This document shows positions 6,447 through 11,948 of a stretch of DNA of 11,948 nucleotides, piece after piece (the stretch's first letter is position 1; every line of letters starts with the position of its first letter). The notes under the pieces were generated by a model that did no database searches, was not told where the DNA came from, and saw only the letters and a program-made list of their open reading frames with translations. The position numbers and the translations under genes were made by a program. Source of the DNA: Lachnospiraceae bacterium UBA4317 (GTDB lineage: Bacteria > Bacillota_A > Clostridia > Lachnospirales > Lachnospiraceae); the NCBI GenBank assembly GCA_002394525.1, contig DGUF01000195.1, forward strand, positions 5,477-17,424. Reading direction: 5' to 3'.

Positions 6447-6475
6447 ATATTACCTCCCTTTGTCCAAAAAAGCAA
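6447..6475 (-). promoter_or_regulatory. Candidate promoter of the tRNA-Pro gene
   Basis: TTGCTT (6470-6475) and TAATAT (6447-6452), 17 bases apart, about 43 bases upstream of the mature 5' end once the start point is allowed for. A second, weaker pair (TTGCGG with GATAAT, 18 bases apart) lies closer to the tRNA and would leave almost no leader. The rest of 6398-6574 is A/T-rich spacer without a gene. Confidence 0.45.
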
Positions 6476-6529
6476 GCCTTATTTTTAAAAAATTTCAAGT
6501 TTTTTTCACGGCATGATTCCCGCCCCTTT

Positions 6530-6567
6530 CCGGACCCTGCGCGGACACGATCCGAAGACAGGTCCGG
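6530..6567 (-). terminator. Weak hairpin after the permease gene, possible terminator
   Basis: CCGGACC and GGTCCGG (7 bp) enclose a smaller CGGA/TCCG hairpin, eight bases after the permease stop. There is no proper U tract behind it, so termination here is doubtful; it may only stabilise the 3' end. Confidence 0.3.
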
Positions 6568-6574
6568 CCCGGGC

Positions 6575-8908
6575 TCACATCACATCCTTGAGGGCGTCCG
6601 CCATGGGGACCGCCCGGATCTTGCGGATCTCAAAGGCGGCGACGACCAGGAAGGTCGCCGTTCCGATCAGGAACATTTTTACAAAGAGGTCCGGCGGTAT
6701 GTCGTAGGTGATCCATCCCGACATCCTGGCCGCCAGATAATTGCGGAAGATGAATTCCATGATCCGGTCCTCGGCCGGTATGGTGGCCGCCAGCATGATC
6801 AGGGTCACGATGCAGGTCGTCACGATGTAGAGCCGGGCGATCTCCAGGTCGGTGTAACCCAGGATCTTGGTCATGGAGATGGGCTGGGCATTTTTTTCAA
6901 TGATGATCTTGGACAGGAGGTAGAGCAGGATCATAAAGAGGACGACGGAAAAGATGTCCACCACGACCATCATGCCGCCCATGGACACGTCCAGCTGCCG
7001 GCTGATTTTGATCAGGGTGTCGTAATCCACCACGGTCGCGACCATGTCCCTGCTGATGTCGGTGATCGGCGTATCCGAAAAATAGCCCGCCGTGTAGTCC
7101 TCGAAGAGGCCGAAGGTCCTGCACAGGTCCTCCCTGCGCATGAACATACAGAGGGCCCCCTCGTAGTCATAGATCCCGTCCACGCGGAATTCATAGTACT
7201 TGTCCTCGTAGGGCTCCCTGAGGCGCAGGATATCCCCGGTCTTTTTGCGGCATTTGTCCGCATAGGCGGAGGAGATCCAGACCTCCCCCCTGCCGATGGG
7301 GGCCCTGACGTAGCGGCTGTCCTTTTTGACCCCGTAGATATTGATATTTTCGACCCGCAGGGCCTCCCCCTCGGGAATCTTGAGGGTATAGGAGGAAAAG
7401 GGCTCCGCGTCCGGATTGGAGGTCATGGACGACAGCCGCAGAAAGGTCGAGGACAGGATCTTGTCCATCTCATAGTCCCGGTCCATCCTGTAGGCCGGGA
7501 TCTTCAGATAATACTGATAATTGCAGAGCATGTTGTCCTTCATGGACTCCTGGTAGCGGTCCAGGACGACCGGCAGGGCCATGCCGAAGAGGAGGAGGAG
7601 ATTGGCAAAGAGGATCCCGATCAGGAGAATGGCATAGTTGCCCAGGTTCTGGAAAAAGATCCGCAGGCGGAACCTGACCATAAAGGGGAGACGGCCGCTC
7701 AGCGGCAGGGCCCGCCCCCTCCCGCCTCCGCGCAGGTCCCTGCGCAGAAAGCGCAGGGGGGAGAGGGAGAGCCGGTGCCAGAGCGTGAAAAAGGTGATCA
7801 CCAGCATGATCAGGCCGGGCACCAGGGTCGTCAGCCGGAAGGCCTCGGCGTTCCAGACCGTCACATAGGTCGGCAGGCTGTAGCTGCCGTAATAGAGGCC
7901 GGCGCAGATATCCTTGAAAAAGGTATAGCCCAGAATGTTTCCGACCACGGCCGCCGCCAGGGTGACCAGGAGGGGGAGCGTCATATAGTGGCGGACCAGC
8001 TCCATCCGGGTAAAGCCGGTCGCCCGCAGGGTCCCGATCACAGGCGCCTCCCGGGCGATCGTATCATTGATCGTGATCACAAAGACAAAGGCGATGATGA
8101 CGATCACGATATAGAGCAGGATCAGCATCATGGCCCGGTCCCCGCCCATATCCTCGCCGGTAAACTGAATGGCCTGATTCATATACCGGGGGATGAAATC
8201 CTCAATGTAGACCTCCTCCGCCAGATCCTCCATCAGGTCGTCCGCCAGGACCTTCTCCTCCTCTTCGGAGGCCGGCGCGGTCCTGTACTTCCAGCTGTAG
8301 CACCAGACCCGCTCATCCGAGGGAAAGAGCCGGAAGTCCTCCCTCCCGATGGCCGCGATCCCGAATTTGATCGCGTCGAACATGGTGTCATTGTTGTCCT
8401 GAAAGAGGGCGCTGTAATCCGGAAAAGCCACCAGGCCCGTCACGACAAAATCATGGCCGCCGAACCGGATCCTGTCCCCGGCCGCGATCCCGTTGTTGTC
8501 GGCATACATGCGGTCGAGGACCATCTCTCCCGCCGACTGCGGAAGCCGGCCCTCCATCAGACACAGGAGGTTGACCCGGTCCCGGAATTCGAAGACCCGG
8601 AGGGTATTCCCGCTTTCGATCTTCTTTTCTATATAAAAATTGTCGAACAGGTCTATGCCCAGGGACTCGATATCCCGGCGGTTGGACCTGGAGATCTCCT
8701 CGTCCGTCCTGAAATTTCCGTCCTCGATCCGGTACTTGTCAAAGCTCTCCCTGTAGGCGATGATCATGCTCCCGTCCGCGACCAGAAAGCCGGAGATCAG
8801 GCCGATCGTAAAGACCAGGAGCAGAAAGATGACCAGGTACTTGCCGGCCTCGCTCCTGAGTTCCCGCGCAAAGCGCCTGTGCAGGGGGTTTTTCTGTCTA
8901 TTTTTCAT
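6575..8908 (-). CDS. ABC transporter permease with two FtsX domains
   Basis: Membrane half of a MacB/FtsX-type (type VII) ABC system, which uses ATP in the cytoplasm to drive movement on the outer face of the membrane. It has 777 residues. Membrane segments are seen at about 24-46, 259-281, 311-331, 358-377, 424-447, 646-667, 691-711 and 741-759, giving two FtsX domains, each preceded by a large extracellular region (about 47-255 and 450-640). The cytoplasmic coupling motif appears twice (GTLRATGFTRMELVRHY near 292-308, ILGYTDLEIARLY near 682-694), showing internal duplication. The ATG at 8908 has GAGGG 12 bases upstream, somewhat far, hinting at modest translation. The partner ATPase gene lies 91 bases upstream. 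No two-component genes flank the pair, so the substrate (peptide, lipid or antibiotic) cannot be told. Confidence 0.94.
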   Translation of the reverse strand: MKNRQKNPLHRRFARELRSEAGKYLVIFLLLVFTIGLISGFLVADGSMIIAYRESFDKYRIEDGNFRTDEEISRSNRRDIESLGIDLFDNFYIEKKIESGNTLRVFEFRDRVNLLCLMEGRLPQSAGEMVLDRMYADNNGIAAGDRIRFGGHDFVVTGLVAFPDYSALFQDNNDTMFDAIKFGIAAIGREDFRLFPSDERVWCYSWKYRTAPASEEEEKVLADDLMEDLAEEVYIEDFIPRYMNQAIQFTGEDMGGDRAMMLILLYIVIVIIAFVFVITINDTIAREAPVIGTLRATGFTRMELVRHYMTLPLLVTLAAAVVGNILGYTFFKDICAGLYYGSYSLPTYVTVWNAEAFRLTTLVPGLIMLVITFFTLWHRLSLSPLRFLRRDLRGGGRGRALPLSGRLPFMVRFRLRIFFQNLGNYAILLIGILFANLLLLFGMALPVVLDRYQESMKDNMLCNYQYYLKIPAYRMDRDYEMDKILSSTFLRLSSMTSNPDAEPFSSYTLKIPEGEALRVENINIYGVKKDSRYVRAPIGRGEVWISSAYADKCRKKTGDILRLREPYEDKYYEFRVDGIYDYEGALCMFMRREDLCRTFGLFEDYTAGYFSDTPITDISRDMVATVVDYDTLIKISRQLDVSMGGMMVVVDIFSVVLFMILLYLLSKIIIEKNAQPISMTKILGYTDLEIARLYIVTTCIVTLIMLAATIPAEDRIMEFIFRNYLAARMSGWITYDIPPDLFVKMFLIGTATFLVVAAFEIRKIRAVPMADALKDVM

Positions 8909-8935
8909 TCTGTAAAGGTTCCCTCTTGTGTGGCG

Positions 8936-8998
8936 GCCGGAAAGGGGTGAGCGGAGTGACGCAGCCGGCAGGTCCCCCGGCCCGCTCCCCGGCTTCCT
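8936..8998 (-). repeat. Partial copy of a dispersed GC-rich element between ABC ATPase and permease genes
   Basis: The stretch contains GGGTGAGCGGAG and then CAGCCGGCAGGTCCCC, which line up with GGGTGAACAGGGG and CAGCTGGCAGGTCCCC in the inverted-repeat element at 9902-9964. The flanking left arm is missing, so it looks like a decayed copy inserted between two genes of one operon. Confidence 0.4.
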
Positions 8999-8999
8999 C

Positions 9000-9698
9000 C
9001 TACCACTCCAGTTTTTCGGCCGGCAGCCGGGTCTGGTTGACGATGCGGTCACGGATCTTCCCGTCCCTCAGGCGTATGATGGTGTCCGCCATGGCTCCGA
9101 TCGCCTCGTTGTGGGTGACCATGATGACCGTCGTGTGATACTGCAGGCTCACCCTCTCAATGAGCTGGAGGATCTCCCTGGAGGTGTTGTAGTCCAGGGC
9201 GCCGGTCGGCTCGTCGCAGAGCAGGATGTCCGGGTTTTTGACAATGGCCCGCCCTATGCTGGTCCGCTGCTGCTGGCCGCCCGAGAGCTGGCCCGGCAGC
9301 TTGTCCCTGTGCTCATAGAGGCCCAGGGTGTGCAGAATCTCTTCGACGTCGAGGGGCCTGCGGCTCAGAAAGGCCCCCACCTCTATATTTTCCCGGACTG
9401 TCAGGTTGGGGATCAGATTATACATCTGAAAAATGTAGCCCAGATGCTGCCTGCGGTAGCGGGTCAGCTGCTTTTCCTTCATCGCGCTCATGCGGTCCTT
9501 GCCGATCAGAATCTCTCCGCTGTCGGCGGTATCTATGCCCCCGATGATGTTGAGCAGGGTCGACTTGCCGGACCCGGACGGGCCCAGAAGGACGCAGAAT
9601 TCCCCCCGGTCCACGCCGAGGCTGATCCCCCGCAGGACTTCTACATAGCTGTCTCCGTGTCCGTAGGACTTTCTGATGTCTTTTAGTTCCAGAAGCAT
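9000..9698 (-). CDS. ABC transporter ATP-binding protein (MacB/LolD type)
   Basis: Cytoplasmic ATPase that powers the FtsX-type permease encoded directly downstream. The product has 232 residues, typical of the LolD/FtsE/BceA group. Walker [10 protein letters not shown] (39-47), Q-loop [12 protein letters not shown] (90-101), signature LSGGQQQR (138-145), Walker [13 protein letters not shown] (158-169) and the H-loop His in VTHNE (H196) are all intact, so it should hydrolyse ATP. The ATG at 9698 is preceded by ACGGAG ten bases upstream. Transcription probably comes from the promoter at 9861-9888, giving a leader that contains the heptamer array. The permease follows after 91 bases. Substrate unknown. 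Confidence 0.96.
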   Translation of the reverse strand: MLLELKDIRKSYGHGDSYVEVLRGISLGVDRGEFCVLLGPSGSGKSTLLNIIGGIDTADSGEILIGKDRMSAMKEKQLTRYRRQHLGYIFQMYNLIPNLTVRENIEVGAFLSRRPLDVEEILHTLGLYEHRDKLPGQLSGGQQQRTSIGRAIVKNPDILLCDEPTGALDYNTSREILQLIERVSLQYHTTVIMVTHNEAIGAMADTIIRLRDGKIRDRIVNQTRLPAEKLEW

Positions 9699-9736
9699 TG
9701 GGCTGCATCTCCGTAGTGGGTGGGGGCTGGCAGCTA

Positions 9737-9806
9737 TTAGCTTTTAGCTGTTAGCTTTTAGCTTTTAGCTTTTAGCCGTTAGCTGTTAGCTGTCAGGTGT
9801 CAGGTT
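9737..9806. repeat. Heptanucleotide tandem array, ten units
   Basis: Ten consecutive 7-base units on the plus strand: eight of the form TTAGCTK (one is TTAGCCG) and then TCAGGTG and TCAGGTT. Isolated further TTAGC words occur at about 9828 and 9845. The array lies between the -10 box and the start codon of the ABC ATPase gene, so it would be transcribed as AAGCTAA/CAGCTAA units in the mRNA leader. Perfect short units of this kind can change number by replication slippage. Confidence 0.9.
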
Positions 9807-9860
9807 AAAGCTGGCAGCGATCGTGTGTTAGCTGCCCGCCGATGTTAGCATTGTTTAACC

Positions 9861-9888
9861 ATTATAACAGTTCTTTCGCGTTTTTCCA
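9861..9888 (-). promoter_or_regulatory. Candidate promoter of the ABC transporter operon
   Basis: A consensus TATAAT (9861-9866) is preceded by TG and one base, an extended -10; TGGAAA (9883-9888) lies 16 bases upstream as the -35 box. Transcription would start near 9854, about 155 bases before the ATPase start codon. An imperfect palindrome (AAC..TTATAA..GTT) is centred on the -10 box and could bind a repressor. Confidence 0.65.
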
Positions 9889-9901
9889 GTGGCAGGCGTA
9901 G

Positions 9902-9964
9902 GGAGAGCCGGGGACGGCGGGTGAACAGGGGCGAACGAGTCAGCTGGCAGGTCCCCGGCTCTCC
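9902..9964. repeat. Inverted-repeat element with 14-bp perfect arms
   Basis: GGAGAGCCGGGGAC (9902-9915) and its exact complement (9951-9964) enclose 35 bases. The right arm and the following CGCCCACGGC are repeated in variant form at about 9977-10000 (CCCGGCTCTCTGCCGCCCACGGC split by a 3-base insertion). A related partial sequence lies at 8936-8998. The shape suggests a small non-coding dispersed repeat (REP- or MITE-like). No gene is seen in 9715-10112; that stretch holds this element, the heptamer array, the promoter and the hairpin at 10005-10037. Confidence 0.6.
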
Positions 9965-10004
9965 GCCCACGGCTTATCCCGGCTCTCTGCCGCCCACGGC
10001 AAAG

Positions 10005-10037
10005 CGGGCAGGAAAGCAAAGTCTGCTTTCCTGCCCG
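10005..10037 (-). terminator. Hairpin downstream of the flavodoxin gene, probable terminator
   Basis: A perfect 14-bp stem (10005-10018 with 10024-10037) around a 5-base loop, about 75 bases after the flavodoxin stop codon. The U run after it is poor (CTTTG), so it may stop transcription only partly or protect the mRNA end. Confidence 0.6.
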
Positions 10038-10112
10038 TCCTGTATCCGGGTCCTTTCCCTTTCCTCAGTATGCTGCCCGTCAGAGCGGCACCCCGGGGAG
10101 AAATTCGCGGTA

Positions 10113-10535
10113 TTATGCCAGAGCAGCGCCCAGGGCCTTGCAGTCTGCCTCGCCCTCGTCGTCGGGAGCGCCGTTGACCATCAGGCTGTCGGCGGCAAGG
10201 ACAGCGCCGGCCTCTTTGGCCTCATCCTCCCAGAGGCGGAGCCACTCGCCGTCTCCCCATCCGTAGGAGCCGAAGAGAACGATCTTTTTGCCGGAGAGCT
10301 CGCCCTTGACTTCATCCCACATAGGCTGGTACTCGGCCTCCTCCAGCTGTTCCGCGCCCATTGCGGGGCAGCCGAAGGCGATCCCGTCATATCCGGCCAC
10401 TGCCGAAGCACCAAAATCAGAGGGGCCCATGACGGTGACATCGGCGCCCTTTTCCTGTGCGCCTGCCGCGACGGCGTTTGCCATTGCCTCTGTGTTGCCG
10501 GTTCCGCTCCAGAATACTACCGCTACTTTGCTCAT
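10113..10535 (-). CDS. Short-chain flavodoxin
   Basis: Small FMN protein that carries low-potential electrons, often made in place of ferredoxin when iron is scarce. The product is 140 residues, the short-chain class. The FMN phosphate loop is SGTGNTE (10-16), the second flavin loop lies in GCPAMGAEQLEE (55-66) and the third in GSYGWGDGEW (89-98). These match clostridial flavodoxins closely. The ATG at 10535 follows AGGAAG within a purine-rich site. It is the last gene of the DUF2325-DUF3793-flavodoxin series, 46 bases after DUF3793. The predicted metal-type operator upstream of the series would fit iron control, but the redox partner is not visible. Confidence 0.95.
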   Translation of the reverse strand: MSKVAVVFWSGTGNTEAMANAVAAGAQEKGADVTVMGPSDFGASAVAGYDGIAFGCPAMGAEQLEEAEYQPMWDEVKGELSGKKIVLFGSYGWGDGEWLRLWEDEAKEAGAVLAADSLMVNGAPDDEGEADCKALGAALA

Positions 10536-10581
10536 TTTTGTTTACTTCCTTTCCTTGTTTTTGTGATGATCTTTATGATTT

Positions 10582-11136
10582 TTAAACAGCCACGGCGAGG
10601 CGCACGAGAGGCACCCCGTCAGACCACTGTTTGCAGTAACTCTCGGTACACCTGCGGTACCTGTCAAAGATTTTCCGGGCCCTGTCCGCGTCCCCGTAGA
10701 CCCTCCAGGTCCCGATCAGCTTGCAGCCGGCCTCGCGGTGGTCGATAAAGCCCCTGACATCCTCGGGGGGATAGCTCAGAAAGAGGCCGATCTCATGGGG
10801 GAATTCGCTCTCCAGGTCATTGAGGCGGTGGATGAGCTCGATCACGCACTGGTTGGCGTTTTCGTGCCTGTAGCCCGCGCGCTCGAGAAGCTCGGCCGCC
10901 TCGCGGGAGGAGAGGTCCTTCTCCAGCCGGTCCGGCCTGTACAGGTAGACCAGGACCCGCTTCGCGGAATACCGCAGGGGCAGGATCCTCAGGCCTCTGG
11001 GGACCAGGGCGCGGTTGAGCCTGCGCATTTCCTGCATGGTCTCCACGCGGTCCGTGAAGGGACATGTGAAAAGATTTCCGGTCTTGATCCCCGCCAGTGT
11101 CGGGGACCCGTATTGCACGAGCATTTCATCTGACAT
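10582..11136 (-). CDS. DUF3793 family protein
   Basis: A soluble 184-residue protein of a family of unknown function found in anaerobic Clostridia. Recognised from conserved segments: SPTLAGIKTGNLF (11-23), GLRILPLRYS (48-57), LVYLYRPDRLEKDL (62-75), LIHRL (101-105), the very characteristic FPHEIGLFLSYPPEDVRGFI (112-131), and GCKLIGTWRVYGD (137-149) followed by ARKIFDRYRRCTESYC. Four Cys (25, 138, 163, 168) plus C97 could bind metal or take part in redox chemistry, but no standard motif is seen. The ATG at 11136 follows GGAGG at nine bases; the open frame upstream of it is spurious. It lies between DUF2325 and flavodoxin, with gaps of 93 and 46 bases. I recall this family next to flavodoxin and ferrous-iron transport genes in Clostridia, which would suit an iron-linked role. 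Confidence 0.92.
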   Translation of the reverse strand: MSDEMLVQYGSPTLAGIKTGNLFTCPFTDRVETMQEMRRLNRALVPRGLRILPLRYSAKRVLVYLYRPDRLEKDLSSREAAELLERAGYRHENANQCVIELIHRLNDLESEFPHEIGLFLSYPPEDVRGFIDHREAGCKLIGTWRVYGDADRARKIFDRYRRCTESYCKQWSDGVPLVRLAVAV

Positions 11137-11230
11137 CTTTGTCTTCCTCCGGCTCTCCCAGGCAGCTGCCGTAACTTCCTGTGGACAATGTCCCTCTGGA
11201 AATTCCAGTTGTTTTCCGTCTGCCAGTCTC

Positions 11231-11524
11231 TCAGGCGCTGGCCTGGGCCGTGTGCTTCTCAAGGATGCTGCGCAGGGCCGCCATCGAAGCGGTGCGGGAG
11301 TGTTCCACCTTGGTATCCAGGCCCTTGATCTCATTCTGGGCGCATTTGAGCACCTTGTGGGAGAGGGCTCCGGTAAAGCAGATCATCAGGTCCGGGTTGC
11401 CCAGCTTGTTTTTCAGGCTCCCCGAGGGCTTGATGAATACCTTGGCCCGGCACTTGTATTCCCGGCACAGATCCTTGTACTGTCGTTCCATACATTCATT
11501 TCCGCCTAATATGATGACACTCAT
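11231..11524 (-). CDS. DUF2325 family protein
   Basis: A 97-residue protein of the small stand-alone DUF2325 family, of unknown function and probably a Rossmann-like half-domain. The N-terminal beta strand and turn read MSVIILGGNECMERQYKDLC, followed by YKCRAKVF (23-30), LGNPDLMICFTGALSHKVL (41-59) and a C-terminal stretch with EHSRTASMAALRSIL (74-88). The GG after the first strand, the SH pair (55-56) and HSR are the conserved positions I recognise. Cys 11, 20, 25, 49 and 61 are notable. The ATG at 11524 follows GGAGG at five bases. It is the first gene after the operator-bearing promoter region and is followed by DUF3793 and flavodoxin. Confidence 0.88.
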   Translation of the reverse strand: MSVIILGGNECMERQYKDLCREYKCRAKVFIKPSGSLKNKLGNPDLMICFTGALSHKVLKCAQNEIKGLDTKVEHSRTASMAALRSILEKHTAQASA

Positions 11525-11586
11525 TTTGTCCTCCTCTGCCGCTCCAGATCTGACGGCGGCTGCCAGACAGGTCCCCGCGGCCTTCA

Positions 11587-11602
11587 GTTAGCTATCATTA
11601 AC
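11587..11602. promoter_or_regulatory. Operator-like palindrome O3 upstream of DUF2325
   Basis: GTTAGCTATCATTAAC agrees at 15 of 16 positions with the palindrome over the -10 box at 11729-11744 (read on the opposite strand). It lies 63 bases before the DUF2325 start codon. No clear -10/-35 pair was found around it, so it may act on a second promoter I could not define, or as an auxiliary site. Confidence 0.6.
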
Positions 11603-11611
11603 TCAACCTGT

Positions 11612-11648
11612 AAAAAAAAGCACCGCCGGGGTGTATATACAGGTGTGC
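11612..11648 (-). terminator. Possible attenuator or terminator in the DUF2325 leader
   Basis: On the minus strand a GC-rich hairpin (CACC/GGTG core, or a longer GCAC...GTGC pairing) is followed at once by eight U (11612-11619). It lies between the promoter at 11733-11761 and DUF2325, so it could end part of the transcripts before the genes. The stem is short and the fold uncertain. Confidence 0.4.
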
Positions 11649-11701
11649 ATATTCCGTAAGGGCTTTCACTCCCCGCTCCGGTATTTCCCGGATCCATGGG
11701 A

Positions 11702-11717
11702 GTTATGCCTATCTAAC
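11702..11717. promoter_or_regulatory. Operator-like site O2 downstream of the promoter
   Basis: On the minus strand GTTAGATAGGCATAAC keeps both outer half-sites (GTTAG and TAAC) of the O1 palindrome, with 11 of 16 positions equal. It is centred 27 bp from O1, just inside the transcribed region, suggesting a pair of binding sites nearly on one face of the helix. Confidence 0.4.
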
Positions 11718-11726
11718 CTGCGTGAT

Positions 11727-11746
11727 GGGTTAATTATAGCTAACCC
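11727..11746. promoter_or_regulatory. Operator O1: palindrome overlapping the -10 box
   Basis: GGGTTAGCTATAATTAACCC on the minus strand has 6-bp perfect outer arms and a TATA centre, and it contains the whole -10 hexamer. A repressor bound here would block RNA polymerase. The GTTAG...TAAC half-sites resemble those of metal-dependent DtxR/IdeR/MntR regulators; the assignment to that family is inference. Confidence 0.6.
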
Positions 11747-11761
11747 GCCCCGTCTTTACAA
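11733..11761 (-). promoter_or_regulatory. Promoter of the DUF2325-DUF3793-flavodoxin operon
   Basis: TTGTAA (11756-11761) and a perfect TATAAT (11733-11738) are exactly 17 bases apart on the minus strand. The start point would be near 11726, about 200 bases ahead of DUF2325. The leader holds a nested hairpin (ACTCCC with GGGAGT around TCCGG/CCGGA, about 11665-11704) and the possible attenuator at 11612-11648. It matches no riboswitch class I know. Confidence 0.7.
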
Positions 11762-11804
11762 CTCCAATCAGACACAGATTCGCGGCAACCCCCGCCTCCT
11801 GCAC

Positions 11805-11873
11805 AGCACGGTCATGATACAAAGGCCCCGCCTCCGTGCAGCACGGACATGATACAAAGGCCCCGCCTCCGCG
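11805..11873 (-). repeat. 35-bp direct repeat, two near-identical copies plus a partial
   Basis: Copies at 11805-11838 and 11840-11873 share AGCACGG, CATGATACAAAGG and CCCCGCCTCC with the same spacing (period 35). A further CCCCGCCTCC lies at 11790-11799, 36 bases before the next. The repeats carry the 3' arm and tail of the hairpin at 11860-11900. Otherwise 11762-11948 contains no gene I can support. Confidence 0.75.
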
Positions 11874-11900
11874 CTGTATCCATGCTGCGCGGAGCGGGGC
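11860..11900 (-). terminator. Large GC-rich hairpin, possibly the terminator of a gene beyond the right edge
   Basis: Arms 11887-11900 and 11860-11874 pair over 14 bases with one bulged base and a 12-base loop. On the minus strand it is followed by CTTTGTATC, a poor U tract. Its position before the operon promoter suits a terminator for an unseen upstream gene on the same strand. Confidence 0.5.
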
Positions 11901-11948
11901 TCTTCAAGCTTCTCTTGTTATGACAATATTATGATGTAAAGGTCAAAA

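Noticed and set aside
7775..8950. Plus-strand open frame (391 codons) opposite the permease gene
   Set aside because: Low-complexity Asp/Gln/Arg/Gly product typical of antisense frames; the opposite strand has a clear FtsX permease.
8928..9686. Plus-strand open frame (252 codons) opposite the ABC ATPase gene
   Set aside because: The opposite strand encodes an intact ATPase with all nucleotide-binding motifs; this frame has none.
11584..11697. 37-codon minus-strand ORF in the DUF2325 leader (MDPGNTGAGSESPYG...)
   Set aside because: No good ribosome site, runs through the U run of the putative attenuator and through O3, and the peptide is not recognisable.
11640..11726. Leader considered as a known riboswitch (czcD/NiCo, yybP-ykoY, ZTP, SAM, TPP)
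   Set aside because: Short words such as GGGGAGT and CCGGAG occur, but the diagnostic sets of conserved motifs are not present together.
11790..11873. 35-bp repeats considered as a CRISPR array
   Set aside because: The repeats abut without unique spacers of regular length, only about two full copies exist, and no cas genes are near.

Overview
The window reads as a GC-rich member of the Clostridia, most likely the Lachnospiraceae. The grounds are Firmicutes-type gene order (rpmG-secE-nusG), strong Shine-Dalgarno sequences, a tRNA without an encoded CCA end, MEP-pathway isoprenoid genes, a stand-alone phosphotransacetylase, and a DUF2325/DUF3793/flavodoxin cluster of a kind I associate with anaerobic Clostridia. 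The assignment is inference; there is no rRNA to confirm it.

Layout. 1-1024 (minus): an operon rpmG-secE-nusG (ribosomal protein L33, preprotein translocase SecE, transcription factor NusG). nusG runs off the left edge and carries a roughly 95-residue acidic extension before its usual start. 1051-1509 (plus): a small membrane-anchored protein with one Ig-like DUF5011-type domain, ending at a two-way terminator shared with pta. 1612-2759 (minus): pta with its promoter. 2845-4178 (plus): dxr from a TTG start, ending at a terminator shared with dxs. 4256-6112 (minus): dxs. The first two enzymes of the MEP pathway therefore face each other tail to tail. 6286-6475 (minus): tRNA-Pro with anticodon AGG, with its terminator and a candidate promoter. 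6575-9888 (minus): a two-gene ABC exporter of the MacB/FtsX type (ATPase, then a 777-residue permease with two FtsX domains). Its predicted mRNA leader contains ten consecutive heptamer repeats. 10005-11761 (minus): DUF2325, DUF3793 and a short-chain flavodoxin behind a promoter whose -10 box lies inside a palindromic operator; two related sites lie downstream. The right edge holds a large hairpin and 35-bp direct repeats without a gene.

How the genes work together. The left part is housekeeping (translation, secretion, transcription elongation). Pta links acetyl-CoA to acetyl phosphate, and Dxs and Dxr feed isoprenoid synthesis from pyruvate and glyceraldehyde 3-phosphate. The ABC pair is probably an exporter or an envelope-stress transporter of unknown substrate. 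The right-hand cluster is the least described part: two uncharacterised families with a flavodoxin under a GTTAG...TAAC palindrome that resembles metal-responsive DtxR/MntR-type operators. It suggests an iron- or redox-responsive operon, but that is inference.
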